Program-made: the position numbers and the translations under genes
The notes under the pieces: model-generated
Databases searched by the model: none
Told to the model about the DNA's origin: nothing
The model's input: only the letters and a program-made list of their open reading frames with translations
NCBI GenBank assembly: GCA_934489895.1
Contig: CAKSST010000003.1
Span: forward strand, 57,921-121,920
Direction: 5' to 3'
Length of the DNA stretch: 64,000 nucleotides
Source of the DNA: an uncultured Eubacteriales bacterium
GTDB lineage: Bacteria > Bacillota > Clostridia > Oscillospirales > Acutalibacteraceae
Shown here: positions 33,588 through 42,999 of the stretch, piece by piece
Numbering within the stretch: the stretch's first letter is position 1
Layout of the letters: the number at the start of each line of letters is the position of its first letter

Positions 33588-34937
33588 TTGGCAGAATACA
33601 AAAAGAAAAATATTAAAAAAATCAAGCTTAACAAAATAGCGCCTGCTGTTAAAAAAAGTAAGCCCGAAAAGCCGTCAAAACCGGTTAAGGTGGAAATGGC
33701 ACATACTAAACCAATTGTTAATAAAAAGCCTGTTGAAAAACCGGTTAATGAAAAACCGATAAAAAAGAAAGTTTCCAAAAAAGAAACAAATTTTGTTTCA
33801 TATAATGTTATAATTGGCGATAAAGCAAAAAATGCTGCAAAGAAACTTAAAAAATTTATTGGCATAGCTGTTGTAGCTACGGTTATTATTATCGTTTCGC
33901 TTATGACGCCCACGGGATTGACAGAATATATTCAAAATGCTATTTTATCAATTGGCTCTGCTGATTTTCCCAAAGAGCTTACTGGCAGCCAGACTGTCAG
34001 CAGCGAATATCGTAACAATAAGCTGTATGTTATTACTGATATGGCATATAACGTTTATAACTCTAAAGGTAAAACCATTCTTTCAGATACTCACGGCTTT
34101 TCAAATCCTTTTATGAAAGTTTCTTCTGCCAGAACTCTTGTTCTTGACCAAAACGGCGTCGGCTATAAAATATATAACCTTAATAACGCTGTTGTTGATC
34201 TGACATCAAAAAATAATTTAATTACCGGTGATATTGCCCGTAACGGTACATACGCAATAGTTTCCAAGCCGCCTGATTTCGCTTCAAACGTTGAGGTTTA
34301 CAGCAAAAGCAATAAGCTGATGTTTTCCTGGTCTTCTTCAAAAGAGATAATAACAGCGGTATGTTTATCAAATAACGGTAAAAAAATTGCGGTTTCAACC
34401 ATATATTCCGATGCGGGTGAATATAATTCAAAGGTATATGTTTTTAATTATAAAAATGCTGAACCACTGTTAAAGCTTGAATATAACCTGCCTGTTCTTT
34501 ATTTAAAAACTCTTAACGGTTCATCTTTTGCAAGCGTTACAAACTCTAAGATTGATTTTGTAAATTGGCGTAATCAGAAGGTTACATCAATTGAAAATGA
34601 AGGTAATATAATTAATTTTCGCCATATTTCAAACTCTCAATTCCTTGTTTCTTGCGAAAGCAGTATGAATAACCTTGAAACGCACTGCACGCTTTACAAT
34701 TCGCGCTTTGAAGCTGTACAGAATGTTTTATTTTCAGGCTCAGCAGAAGATGTTTCTTACAGCGGAGGCAAATTTATTTGTTTTGATGACAATACCGCCT
34801 ATGCGCTTGACGAAAGCGGAAAGACAGTTTATTCCGCGGAGTGCGGTTATTCTGTACGTCATATTTTTGCAAAAAAAAGTGATACATTATTTGCTGTTTC
34901 TGATACTGAAGTCAGAAAAATAGTTATGGAGGATTGA
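33588..34937 (+). CDS. DUF5711-like membrane-anchored beta-propeller protein
   Basis: 449 residues from TTG 33588 (AAGGGAGG upstream). Residues ~1-85 are Lys/Pro-rich and cytoplasmic, then one membrane helix (FIGIAVVATVIIIVSLM), then a large extracellular part with repeating ~45-residue beta-blade patterns (KLYVITDMAYNVYNSKGKTI and similar). Matches my memory of DUF5711 proteins in Clostridia; function unknown. Coupled to cvpA. Confidence 0.65.
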   Translation: MAEYKKKNIKKIKLNKIAPAVKKSKPEKPSKPVKVEMAHTKPIVNKKPVEKPVNEKPIKKKVSKKETNFVSYNVIIGDKAKNAAKKLKKFIGIAVVATVIIIVSLMTPTGLTEYIQNAILSIGSADFPKELTGSQTVSSEYRNNKLYVITDMAYNVYNSKGKTILSDTHGFSNPFMKVSSARTLVLDQNGVGYKIYNLNNAVVDLTSKNNLITGDIARNGTYAIVSKPPDFASNVEVYSKSNKLMFSWSSSKEIITAVCLSNNGKKIAVSTIYSDAGEYNSKVYVFNYKNAEPLLKLEYNLPVLYLKTLNGSSFASVTNSKIDFVNWRNQKVTSIENEGNIINFRHISNSQFLVSCESSMNNLETHCTLYNSRFEAVQNVLFSGSAEDVSYSGGKFICFDDNTAYALDESGKTVYSAECGYSVRHIFAKKSDTLFAVSDTEVRKIVMED

Positions 34938-34942
34938 ACTTA

Positions 34943-35644
34943 ATGGGTACAATACTTGATGTAATTCTTATTGCTATTATTGCAATTTTTGTCTTTATCG
35001 GCGCAAAACGTGGTTTTGCAAAAACTGCGGTGGAAACAGTTGGTTTTTTCTTGTCTGTTTATCTTGCGTTTACTTTTTGCACACCGATTGCAACAGCAAT
35101 TTCTGATTCAACCATACGGCCGGCAGTTATTTCCGGCGTAGCACAAACAATTTCTGAAACCAAACAAACCGGTGCGAGCGATGCGACGCAAAAGGTTTGG
35201 GACGCGCTTCCTGAGTATATTCAAAATCTTGCTCAAAAAGCCAATGTCACCCCGGATAACCTTGCTGATTATCTTGGCGGTGCTGTATCTGACGATACTG
35301 TATCAATAGCAACTGCCGTAACAGATAACGTTGTTATGCCGCTCGTATATAATTTTGTAAAAATTATTACTGCAGTAATTTTATTTATATTATTATTGGT
35401 AGCAACCAAAATACTTTCCGTATTAATAAGCAGGGTATTTAAGCTGCCGATTCTTAACGGTATTAACTCATCAGTCGGTGCTGTTGTTGGCGGCGTACAG
35501 GGTGTTTTGTTTGCTGTAGTATTCTGTATTATAGTTTCTGCGGTTATAAGCGTTAATTCAAAAGGATTTTTAATATTTACAACCGAGAATATTAATGCTT
35601 CAGCCTTGTTTAAATGGCTTTGCAACTTAAGCCCGTTTAATTAA
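34943..35644 (+). CDS. cvpA: CvpA-family membrane protein
   Basis: About 233 residues from ATG 34943 (TGGAGGA upstream). Four membrane segments; FIGAKRGFAKTAVETVGFFL and INSSVGAVVGGVQGVLFAVV are typical CvpA phrases. It is linked to colicin V export and envelope maintenance in other bacteria; its role here is not defined. Confidence 0.8.
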   Translation: MGTILDVILIAIIAIFVFIGAKRGFAKTAVETVGFFLSVYLAFTFCTPIATAISDSTIRPAVISGVAQTISETKQTGASDATQKVWDALPEYIQNLAQKANVTPDNLADYLGGAVSDDTVSIATAVTDNVVMPLVYNFVKIITAVILFILLLVATKILSVLISRVFKLPILNGINSSVGAVVGGVQGVLFAVVFCIIVSAVISVNSKGFLIFTTENINASALFKWLCNLSPFN

Positions 35645-35662
35645 TTGAAAATGGTGATTTAA

Positions 35663-36217
35663 ATGAAAGAAAACTTAACTATTCCAAATGTAATTTCGTT
35701 GCTTCGTATTTGTATAATACCAGTGTTTATATATCTATATTTTTCAAGCAAATCCGACCATTATATTCTTGCACTGATTGTTATTGTTTTATCCGCATTA
35801 ACCGACGTTGTAGACGGTTTTATTGCGCGTAAATTCAATATGGTGTCAGATGTTGGTAAGGTGCTTGATCCTATTGCAGACAAGCTTACACAGATTTCTG
35901 TTGTTTTTTGTCTTATTTTCACACATCCTAATTTAATTATAATGGTGGTTGTTCTGTTTACTAAAGAATTGCTTACACTTTTTGCTGCAATTTATATTCT
36001 TCGCAGTGGTTTTAAGCCAATATCTGCAAAGTGGTTTGGTAAGCTTTCAACTGTTGTTGTATATTTAACATTTTTTTATGCAATTTATATGGATATAAAT
36101 CCTGTAATGCCTATGATAGTTTTGGATGTATTATCTATTGTTTCTACGGTATGTCTTTTGATTTCTATGGCAGGATACATCAAGGTATTCCTAAAAATTG
36201 ATTCTTCTGATAAATAA
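35663..36217 (+). CDS. pgsA: CDP-diacylglycerol-glycerol-3-phosphate phosphatidyltransferase
   Basis: 184 residues with several membrane segments. IPNVISLLRICIIPVFIYLY opening and the CDP-alcohol phosphotransferase signature spread over LTDVVDGFIARKFN ... GKVLDPIADKL (DG-AR-G-D-D). Makes phosphatidylglycerophosphate for membrane lipid synthesis. Confidence 0.92.
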   Translation: MKENLTIPNVISLLRICIIPVFIYLYFSSKSDHYILALIVIVLSALTDVVDGFIARKFNMVSDVGKVLDPIADKLTQISVVFCLIFTHPNLIIMVVVLFTKELLTLFAAIYILRSGFKPISAKWFGKLSTVVVYLTFFYAIYMDINPVMPMIVLDVLSIVSTVCLLISMAGYIKVFLKIDSSDK

Positions 36218-36231
36218 AGGAGCTATAACTT

Positions 36232-38523
36232 ATGGTTAAATTATGTTCAAATTGCAAACAAAGGCCTGCAGTGGTTTATGTATCAGACACCTCTAAACCT
36301 AATGCTGAACCCCGCGGTCTTTGCCTTGTTTGCGCCAAATCTTTAGGGTTTGAGCCAAGCATTGACAGCTTTTTGAAAAAAATGAATATTACCGATGAAG
36401 ATATTGAAAATATGAGCGCACAGCTTATGGAAATGATGTCGGGTGATGATAACGGTGAGATACCGGGTTTTGAGATGGGAGGAGCATCAGTTTTCCCATT
36501 TTTGAACAATGTTTTCGGCGATGTGGAGCAAAGGCAGAATGGCGCTGCCGATGCTGCTGCAGATGCTAAGGACAAAAAGGACAAAACTGCTGCAAAACAT
36601 AAATCCCGCAAATACATTGATATGTTCTGCACTAATCTTAATCAGAGAGCAAAAGACGGTAAACTTGACAATGTTATAGGCAGAAACAAAGAGCTTGACA
36701 GAACTGTGCAGATTTTGTGTCGCCGCAGTAAAAATAATCCTTGCCTTATAGGTGAGCCAGGTGTTGGTAAAACCGCAATTGCAGAGGGTCTTGCTTTAAG
36801 AATTGTATCAGGCGATGCTCCTGCCAGATTGCTTGATAAAGAAATAATGCTTCTTGATATTACAGGTCTTGTTGCAGGTACGCAGTTTCGAGGACAGTTT
36901 GAAAGCCGTGTAAAAGGACTTGTTGACGAGGTTAAAAAACAGGGTAATATAATACTGTTTGTTGATGAGGTTCATAATCTTGTCGGCGCCGGTGATTCTG
37001 CTGAGGGTTCAATGAACGCCGGTAATATTTTAAAGCCTGCTCTTTCCCGCGGTGAAATTCAGATGATTGGCGCAACCACTTTTAAAGAGTACCGTAAATA
37101 TATTGAAAAGGACGCGGCACTTGAACGCCGTTTTCAGCCAATTGTTATTGAAGAGCCATCAATTAAAGATGCTCAGGAAATTCTGCTTGGTGTAAAATGT
37201 TATTATGAGGGATACCACAATGTAACAATTCCTGATGATATTGCTTTGCGTGCTGTTGTGCTTTCAGAGCGTTATATTAACGACCGTTATCTGCCTGATA
37301 AAGCAATTGACCTGCTTGATGAAGCCTGCTCATGTACAAGTTTGCGCAACAAAAGCGTTGATGAGCTTTATGCCGCTAATAAAAAGATAGCAGAACTTGC
37401 AAAGCGAGAGGATGAACTTGCAGCAAATGTTGAAAACCCTGATTATGAAGAACAGGCAAAGGTAAAAGAGGAACGCGCTAAATATCAGCAGCTTGCAACA
37501 GAACTCTATTTACCTGCTTCAAATACTGTGGTAACTGAAGCTGACCTTGCTAAAGTAATTGAACTTTGGACGGGTATACCTTCAAGAAAGGTTGAGGAAA
37601 GTGACTTTGAAAAGTTAAAGCATATTGCTGATGATATTAAAAAGCAGATAATAGGTCAGGATACGGCGGTTGATTTGGTAGCAGCGGCAGTAAAGCGTTC
37701 AAGAGTTCAGACATCTGTCCATCGCAGACCTGCATCGTTCATTTTTATCGGTCCTACGGGTGTTGGTAAAACTGAGCTTGCTAAAGTGCTTGCAAGCCAG
37801 CTTTTTGATACACCCGAAACCTTAATACGCCTTGATATGACCGAATTTATGGAAAAACATTCAGTCTCACGTATTATTGGTTCTCCTCCCGGATATGTTG
37901 GATATGACGAAGCAGGACAGCTGACAGAAAAAGTACGTAGAAAACCTTATTCTGTTGTTCTGTTTGACGAAATAGAAAAAGCGCATCCCGATGTAATGAA
38001 TATTCTGCTGCAAATCCTTGATGACGGCAGAGTAACGGATGCGCAGGGAAGAACGGTAAACTTTGAAAACTGCATTATTATTATGACATCAAACGCAGGC
38101 AGTGACAGAAGTGATGCGCTTATGGGATTTGGTACAACAGCAAAACAGGCTTCTGCCGATAAGTGCGTTAAAGCTTTAAAAGAGTTTTTGCGCCCTGAAT
38201 TTATTGCGCGTGTTGACGATATCATTGTGTTTGATCCGTTAAATGAAGAAAGTCTTGTAAAAATTGCTGATTTAATGTTTAGCGAGTTCAAGGATGTTAT
38301 GTCAGAAAAAAATGTAGATATTTATTGGGATAGTGATGTTTGTAAATATATTGCCCGGAAAGCTGACGGTAAACAAACGGGCGCGCGTGAATTACGAACC
38401 ATTTTCAGAAAAGAAATTGAAGACAAAGTGGTTGATATTATAATATCTAATACCGATTCAAAGCTTAAAGGCGTAAAAATTAGCGTTAAAGACAAAGAAA
38501 TTAAAGTTGAGGCAATTTTTTAA
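36232..38523 (+). CDS. ClpE/ClpC-type ATP-dependent Clp unfoldase with N-terminal zinc finger
   Basis: 763 residues. An N-terminal CxxC...CxxC zinc finger (CSNCKQ ... CLVCAK) instead of the double Clp_N repeat, as in ClpE. D1: GEPGVGKTAIAEGL and ILFVDEVHNLVG; a coiled-coil middle region (~residues 375-425); D2: GPTGVGKTELAKVLAS and VVLFDEIEKAHPDV. An MGF tripeptide near 630 could be the ClpP-binding loop. Unfolds proteins for ClpP. Usually CtsR/stress regulated; I saw no CtsR box. Confidence 0.88.
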   Translation: MVKLCSNCKQRPAVVYVSDTSKPNAEPRGLCLVCAKSLGFEPSIDSFLKKMNITDEDIENMSAQLMEMMSGDDNGEIPGFEMGGASVFPFLNNVFGDVEQRQNGAADAAADAKDKKDKTAAKHKSRKYIDMFCTNLNQRAKDGKLDNVIGRNKELDRTVQILCRRSKNNPCLIGEPGVGKTAIAEGLALRIVSGDAPARLLDKEIMLLDITGLVAGTQFRGQFESRVKGLVDEVKKQGNIILFVDEVHNLVGAGDSAEGSMNAGNILKPALSRGEIQMIGATTFKEYRKYIEKDAALERRFQPIVIEEPSIKDAQEILLGVKCYYEGYHNVTIPDDIALRAVVLSERYINDRYLPDKAIDLLDEACSCTSLRNKSVDELYAANKKIAELAKREDELAANVENPDYEEQAKVKEERAKYQQLATELYLPASNTVVTEADLAKVIELWTGIPSRKVEESDFEKLKHIADDIKKQIIGQDTAVDLVAAAVKRSRVQTSVHRRPASFIFIGPTGVGKTELAKVLASQLFDTPETLIRLDMTEFMEKHSVSRIIGSPPGYVGYDEAGQLTEKVRRKPYSVVLFDEIEKAHPDVMNILLQILDDGRVTDAQGRTVNFENCIIIMTSNAGSDRSDALMGFGTTAKQASADKCVKALKEFLRPEFIARVDDIIVFDPLNEESLVKIADLMFSEFKDVMSEKNVDIYWDSDVCKYIARKADGKQTGARELRTIFRKEIEDKVVDIIISNTDSKLKGVKISVKDKEIKVEAIF

Positions 38524-38534
38524 ACAAAAATTGC

Positions 38535-38563
38535 TTGACTATAGCGAAGACATATGCTAAAAT
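38535..38563 (+). promoter_or_regulatory. tRNA operon promoter
   Basis: TTGACT (38535-38540), 17-bp spacer, TAAAAT (38558-38563); the tRNA begins 13 bases later. A 9-bp hairpin (38547-38570) overlaps it and may end the clpE transcript. Confidence 0.7.
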
Positions 38564-38576
38564 ATGTCTTGCTTTT

Positions 38577-38651
38577 GCGGGTGTAGTTCAATGGCTAGAA
38601 TTCCAGCCTTCCAAGCTGGCTGTGTGGGTTCGATTCCCATCACCCGCTCCA
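38577..38651 (+). tRNA. tRNA-Gly (TCC)
   Basis: Acceptor GCGGGTG pairs with CACCCGC; anticodon stem CCAGC / GCTGG with loop CTTCCAA giving anticodon TCC; T-loop GGTTCGATTCC; CCA is encoded. Confidence 0.96.
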
Positions 38652-38696
38652 AAAAGTAGCAGTCCTGTCAAATGCGGCAGGGCTGCTATATAATAA

Positions 38697-38773
38697 GCGC
38701 TGATAGCTCAGCTGGATAGAGCATCTGCCTTCTAAGCAGAGGGTCGGGGGTTCGAGTCCCTCTCAGCGTGCCA
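38697..38773 (+). tRNA. tRNA-Arg (TCT)
   Basis: Acceptor GCGCTGA pairs with TCAGCGT (end G-T pair); anticodon stem TCTGC / GCAGA with loop CTTCTAA giving TCT; T-loop GGTTCGAGTCC; CCA encoded. An integrase pseudogene follows, so the 3' end is a likely attachment site. Confidence 0.96.
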
Positions 38774-38777
38774 GTTA

Positions 38778-38819
38778 AAGACCGCTGAATTCCCTTTGTT
38801 TAAAGGATTCGGCGGTCTT
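38778..38819 (+). terminator. terminator of the tRNA operon
   Basis: Long imperfect stem from AAGACCGCTGAAT to ATTCGGCGGTCTT with CCTTT/AAAGG extending it, followed by AATTTTATTT. Confidence 0.8.
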
Positions 38820-38914
38820 AATTTTATTTAACTGTCTATTGACAATAATGAAAAAAACTTTAAAATAGAATTAATAGTTGACTTTTAATTGACTTTTTAA
38901 TTAAGAGTGTTTTT

Positions 38915-39745
38915 ATGAGAAGAACAAAAGGTACAGGCTGTATTACACAAATGTCAGCCGGAAGATATAAATACCGAGGCCTTATAAGAGTGGGTGTAAA
39001 CAAAAACTGAAATCCAAAAAACATAATTTTTTACGGCAATACTAAAAGAGAAGTTGAAAATAAAATCAATGCTTATCTTAATCAGGATGAACCGGAGATA
39101 AAGGAAGTTTTGACTTTAAACGATGCCTTGGATTTATTATATTATCAATCCAAAAAAGAAAGGGTTAAGCAAAAGACTCTTTGTATTATTGAAACCACCT
39201 CAAAAATTCTCAGAAAAAAATGGGGAGAGGTTTCAATCACAAATATTTTTGCAAAAGAGGTCGAAAATCAATTTTTGCTTTGGAAAAGCGAATACTCATT
39301 TTCTCAATTACAATAATTAAGGAATTATGCAAAAAAGGCTTTTCGGGTTATATGTGAAAAATATGGAGTGAATTTAAATAATCCATTTGATTTTAAAATT
39401 AAATCGCCTGATAATGCTCCGCGACATAATTATTTTACCGAGGAAGAAATATATTATATCAATGAAGTTTCGTGTAAATTAGGTAGTATTTACTCAGATA
39501 TTCCGTTGTTTTTATATGAAACCGGATTACGAATTAACGAGTGCTTAGCTTTGACTTACGGTGATATTAATTATAAAAATAATGTTATAGAAGTTAATAA
39601 GACGCTTTCCGAGACAAAGCAAGCAAATGGAAAGTATAAAATATCTCTTACAACTCCTAAAACTAAACTTTCATACCGTAAGGTTCCTTTAACTCAGGCC
39701 GCAAGAGATATTGTTTATTATAATGACCAAAATAATAGGAAATAA
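38915..39745 (+). pseudogene. tyrosine recombinase (integrase), broken
   Basis: One frame runs from MRRTKGTGCITQMSAGRYKY through an arm-binding region, a SAM-like core-binding region (LNDALDLLYYQSKKERVKQK) and the start of the catalytic domain, with the first catalytic Arg in LYETGLRINECLALTYGDI. TGA at 39008-39010 (probably once Trp) and TAA at 39314-39316 (once Gln) interrupt it. It ends before the HxxR and Tyr motifs, so the 3' third is missing. Located 140 bases after tRNA-Arg, it marks a dead integrative element. Confidence 0.88.
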
Positions 39746-39872
39746 AGTAGATGTTTCGGCCTATAATTATGACAATGAGCAGGTTGACAGAGCTAACAGA
39801 ATCAGAGAAGTGTTAGAAGAAAATGAGCGCCGAACCTTTGTTGAAAAACCTGAAATTGCAAATGGTTTTTAA
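39723..39872 (+). CDS. short hypothetical frame, probably a gene remnant
   Basis: 49 codons with plausible composition (YNYDNEQVDRANRIREVLEE), overlapping the broken integrase end in another frame. No ribosome site. Likely the tail of a lost gene fused by deletion; function unknown. Confidence 0.35.
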   Translation: MTKIIGNKVDVSAYNYDNEQVDRANRIREVLEENERRTFVEKPEIANGF

Positions 39873-39895
39873 AAAAAATAATCGGGAGTTGTCAT

Positions 39896-40213
39896 TTGGA
39901 ATTTTCTAAGGATGAAGTTGAATAAGCACTTAGGTACGGGAAAATATCTTATAAAGAAAAAGAGTTGTATAAAAAGTTTGTATACCAATGTTATGAATAT
40001 GTCGGCAACAGTGAAAATCTGAGCTATCCTGAAGATGCTGGACAATTGATTTATAAAGCTGAATTGTGGGATAGATTTAAGAAGACAGAAACTTTAGATT
40101 TAGATTATATTGACTCAATTAAGGATAAACTGCTGACAGATGAAGGTATGGCTGAATGTTATAGGGATTTTGGGTTGCGGCATAAGAGCCGTGACAAGCA
40201 GGAGAACAATTGA
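39896..40213 (+). pseudogene. hypothetical gene with an early stop
   Basis: TTG 39896 behind GGGAG opens MEFSKDEVE, then TAA at 39923-39925, and the same frame continues for ~95 codons (ALRYGKISYKEKELYKKFVY ... KDKLLTDEGMAECYRDF). A single CAA-to-TAA change would explain it. Acidic, helical, no family recognised. Confidence 0.55.
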
Positions 40214-40253
40214 ATTTTATAATCATTTGCAAAAAGAATAAGATTAACACTAA

Positions 40254-40294
40254 ACCCGACCGAAAGTAAATTAAGCTTTCGGTCGGGTATTTTT
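40254..40294 (+). terminator. intrinsic terminator
   Basis: A 13-bp stem ACCCGACCGAAAG / CTTTCGGTCGGGT with a 9-nt loop, then ATTTTT. Confidence 0.85.
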
Positions 40295-40355
40295 ATGCCC
40301 TGAAAAAAAATTTTTAAAATATTTTTTTGCCGAATTTTCCCCCTAACCATGCGCC

Positions 40356-40398
40356 TTTCGGGATTTTGAATCTAAAAAATATCAAAAAAATCCCGAAA
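40356..40398. repeat. 12-bp perfect inverted repeat upstream of a promoter
   Basis: TTTCGGGATTTT (40356-40367) and AAAATCCCGAAA (40387-40398), 19 bases apart, ending 6 bases before the -35 at 40405. Possible operator or replication-related site of the decayed element. Confidence 0.6.
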
Positions 40399-40404
40399 AT
40401 TTAC

Positions 40405-40432
40405 TTGACGCTTTTTTAATAAAAAATATACT
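40405..40432 (+). promoter_or_regulatory. promoter of the 201-residue gene
   Basis: TTGACG, 16-bp spacer, TATACT. The core TTGACGCTTTTTTAAT recurs at 59098. Confidence 0.7.
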
Positions 40433-40495
40433 TTCAATATCCGAAGAAAAACAAGGCTTATTTCGGAAATTTATTGTTAGAAGGGAGGCGATAAT

Positions 40496-41101
40496 ATGAC
40501 AGGTGAATTCACTCTGAATATCAACAGAAGACCGTTTAAAATCAAGCCTAACAATATTGAAACGGCCATGATTCAAAAAAACTTTAAAACCGAAACGATG
40601 CATTTGTCTCAGCTTAGGACATTGCTGCTGCTCGGAGCTACGGTAAAAACTGCCGTTTTATTTGAAATTATCAGTAAGGAATTAAGAGTCTTAGAGGCTT
40701 TGTATGAAATAAGCCTTGAAAGACCAAAGGCGGATAAAGAGGGAAGACCGATACTTTCGCTCAGTACAAGATACTTAAAAGAGTATTTAAAAAAGGAAAT
40801 ATATGTTTCAAAGACTCTTGCTATATTGCAATATTTCAATTTACTCGAAAAGATACCCGCTTATGACTGCCGGAACTTAGATGAGCTTATCTTTGTCAGC
40901 AGGAATAATGAGGTAAGGGACTATACAAGGGTTGTGACTCAGATAAGAATTTTACCGCTTGATGATTCGGTTTTTGATAAGCTTGAAAAAAGAGCGGACA
41001 GGTTTAAGAAAAAGAAATTTTTAAAGTCAGCTTTCTCTTTTGAAAGTGTAGCTTTAAAGGAAGATATATTCTTGGCAAATAAGTTGTTTCCTCAGAAATA
41101 A
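40496..41101 (+). CDS. hypothetical protein, winged-helix-like, of the integrated element
   Basis: 201 residues, intact, with GGGAGGCG before the ATG. Not recognised. The middle (YLKEYLKKEIYVSKTLAILQ then YFNLLEKIP) has the look of a winged helix used by phage or plasmid replication or regulatory proteins. C-terminus basic (KRADRFKKKKF). It is the only full-length gene left in the element and has its own promoter and upstream inverted repeat. Confidence 0.6.
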   Translation: MTGEFTLNINRRPFKIKPNNIETAMIQKNFKTETMHLSQLRTLLLLGATVKTAVLFEIISKELRVLEALYEISLERPKADKEGRPILSLSTRYLKEYLKKEIYVSKTLAILQYFNLLEKIPAYDCRNLDELIFVSRNNEVRDYTRVVTQIRILPLDDSVFDKLEKRADRFKKKKFLKSAFSFESVALKEDIFLANKLFPQK

Positions 41102-41232
41102 CAGCAGGGCTGTTATAAAGTCTTAAAAGTACCTCAATTATAAGACTTAATTATAATTGAGGGATAATAAGACAAATATAAACCGCATCATAAATTTGAT
41201 GCAATATTAAATAATGAAAGGAAGTATGAATT

Positions 41233-42003
41233 ATGAATATTAATTTTAAAAACAAAAATACAAATACTAAAATACCGAGGTTCGATACACCGAAAGCAAC
41301 AAGTAAGATAGGAATATGCGGATTGCCCTTAAGAGCAGATACAGGTTTTACAGAGAACTGAAAGATAAAGGCTGTAAGGTAGGTATAAGAATACAACCCT
41401 TTATACCGAATAAATCGACATTAGATATAATAGAGATGTTTAAGGACGCGGATAATATAACCATAGAGGGTCTTAAAATGGTCCCTCAGAATGAGGAGCA
41501 TGTTTAAAAGACTCTTGCCGCAACAAATCTTACTAAGGACGATTTTTGGGTTGCCTCGCTTTGGAATTTAAAGCCTGAAATAAAGCTTGAAATGTATAAG
41601 CCGTTTATACAGAAAATGGAGGAATATAATATACCGTACAGTATAGCGGATAATGAACTGAGATATATTTCAAAAAACAAATGCTGCTGCGGAGACAGAC
41701 TTGTAAAAAAGGCATTAAGCTTTAATACAACGGCGCTTATTCAAAAGTACGAAATAGGGTATAACAGATGCGACGCACTGTGCGAAATCGGGAACTGTAA
41801 GGACTGTGAGTGCAAAAAACTGTTTGCAAGTAATCGGGAACTGTAAGGACTGTGAGTGCAAAAAACTGTTTGCAAGTAATAGGCAGAAGGGTGTTGTAAC
41901 GGTAGAGTACTTCATAAATAGAAACTTCCATAATAAGAAGAATTCTGTTTCGAAGGAGTTCCAGCGTTTAACCGAGGATGAGTTCTATAAAGAATATCTT
42001 TAA
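41233..42003 (+). pseudogene. radical SAM protein of phage/element type, broken in three ways
   Basis: The N-terminus (PKATSKIGICGLPLRADTG) resembles the entry of phage-borne radical SAM proteins just before their CxxxCxxC site, but the cluster motif is deleted: at about 41340 the sequence jumps, in another frame, to the C-terminal barrel (GCKVGIRIQPFIPNKSTLD, ITIEGLKMVPQNEE). A TAA at 41505-41507 and a 46-bp tandem duplication (41787-41878), which shifts the frame, follow. Downstream CCCGDRLV and NCKDCECKK are cysteine motifs of the tail. Confidence 0.65.
41787..41878 (+). repeat. 46-bp perfect tandem duplication
   Basis: Units 41787-41832 and 41833-41878 are identical. As 46 is not a multiple of 3, the duplication throws the radical SAM frame off; removing one unit rejoins EIGNCKDCECKKLFASN to RQKGVVTVEYF. 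Confidence 0.92.
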
Positions 42004-42116
42004 ATAAATTAAAAATATATTCTTAATTTCCCTGACGTTTTTAAAAAAGGAATTTAATTTGTATGTAATGATTTTTTATTACAAATTATTTTTTAAAACT
42101 AAGGAGAAAAGAAATT

Positions 42117-42420
42117 ATGAAGAAGATATTAAACTCAATAGACACTCTGAACACAGTAGGGAAGTATTCACCCATAATGGAAACCGAAAACGGTAAACTC
42201 ACACTGAATGAAAGAAAAGAGTGGTTAAAACTCAAAGATCCTGACGCTCAGCTTAAAACAAATATTATCTATGTTCTAAGCAATCCTAAGATGATAGTCG
42301 CACAGACAGAACTATTTGTTAATGACAGACTATTAAGCACCGGTACAGGCACATCAATGTATGAAAGTATTCCTTTAAATGCAGATGTGCTTAAAGCCAA
42401 GGAAAGGGCAGAAAACAGGT
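42117..42420 (+). pseudogene. phage-like gene fragment joined to antisense DNA
   Basis: AAGGAG precedes ATG 42117. About 100 codons (VLSNPKMIVAQTELFVNDRL ... ADVLKAKERAENRYFL) look genuine; thereafter the frame runs through the antisense of a tail gene, so the original 3' end has been replaced. Possibly a recombination- or replication-associated phage protein; no firm family. Confidence 0.5.
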
Positions 42421-42955
42421 ATTTTTTGTATTCTGTTACAGCTGAACCTTCTTCTAATTGCGGTTTAAACACTAAAGAGTTCACAGTAGTTCCTTTTCTT
42501 ATAATAATGGCCGAATAGATATATTGGTTTTCACTTAAGCTGAAAACGCAATCTGAACCGTTATCATATATGAATTTTCTGTTTAGTCCTTTACCGTCAT
42601 CATCGTGGGCAAAAAGCAATTGATATTTGTCGTTTCCGCCGTTTGAAGGGCAGCCGGAAAAGGCATAAATTCCCGAATTTATGTATTCTTCCGATTTAAA
42701 GTGTATTAAATAAAAGAAAGCGGTTTCGGCAGCTGTTCCGTTTACCGTTACACTACCGTCGCCGTTATCGGTAAATGTTATTCCGTTAACTGTTTTTGTA
42801 GTGTCATAATAAGGATAGGGGATAAGGTTTTTACTTTTAACCGTGACCTTTAATTCATGCTCGTTAGGAGATGCGTCGGTAATTGTTATCGGGTTTCCGG
42901 CTGCATTCCCTTTTAAAGGATTGCTGCAGGCGGTGTTCATCTGCAGCTCTGTCAA
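42420..42955 (-). pseudogene. phage tail-fibre-like fragment
   Basis: Minus-strand frame with KNLIPYPYYDTTKTVNGITF, TDNGDGSVTVNGTAAE and FKPQLEEGSAVTEYKKY, phrases typical of phage tail and baseplate-associated proteins with carbohydrate-binding folds. The C-terminus is cut at the junction with the plus-strand fragment near 42420. The start region is linked through stops to the next fragment. Confidence 0.65.
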
Positions 42956-42999
42956 ATCTCCTTTGTAGTTATTCTTAAATTCTCCTTTACTCCGTAAAC

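Noticed and set aside
38547..38570. Terminator after clpE
   Set aside because: The hairpin overlaps a well-spaced tRNA promoter; it may contribute to termination, but the promoter is the stronger reading, so it is not listed as a separate terminator.
39008..39010. Recoded TGA (Sec or Trp) in the integrase
   Set aside because: A second stop (TAA) and a missing catalytic end in the same gene make simple decay far more likely; neighbours use TGA as a normal stop.
42269..42419. C-terminal part of the minus-strand tail-fibre frame
   Set aside because: Beyond the phage-like phrase ending EYKKY it is antisense of the plus-strand fragment, so it is not native tail sequence.
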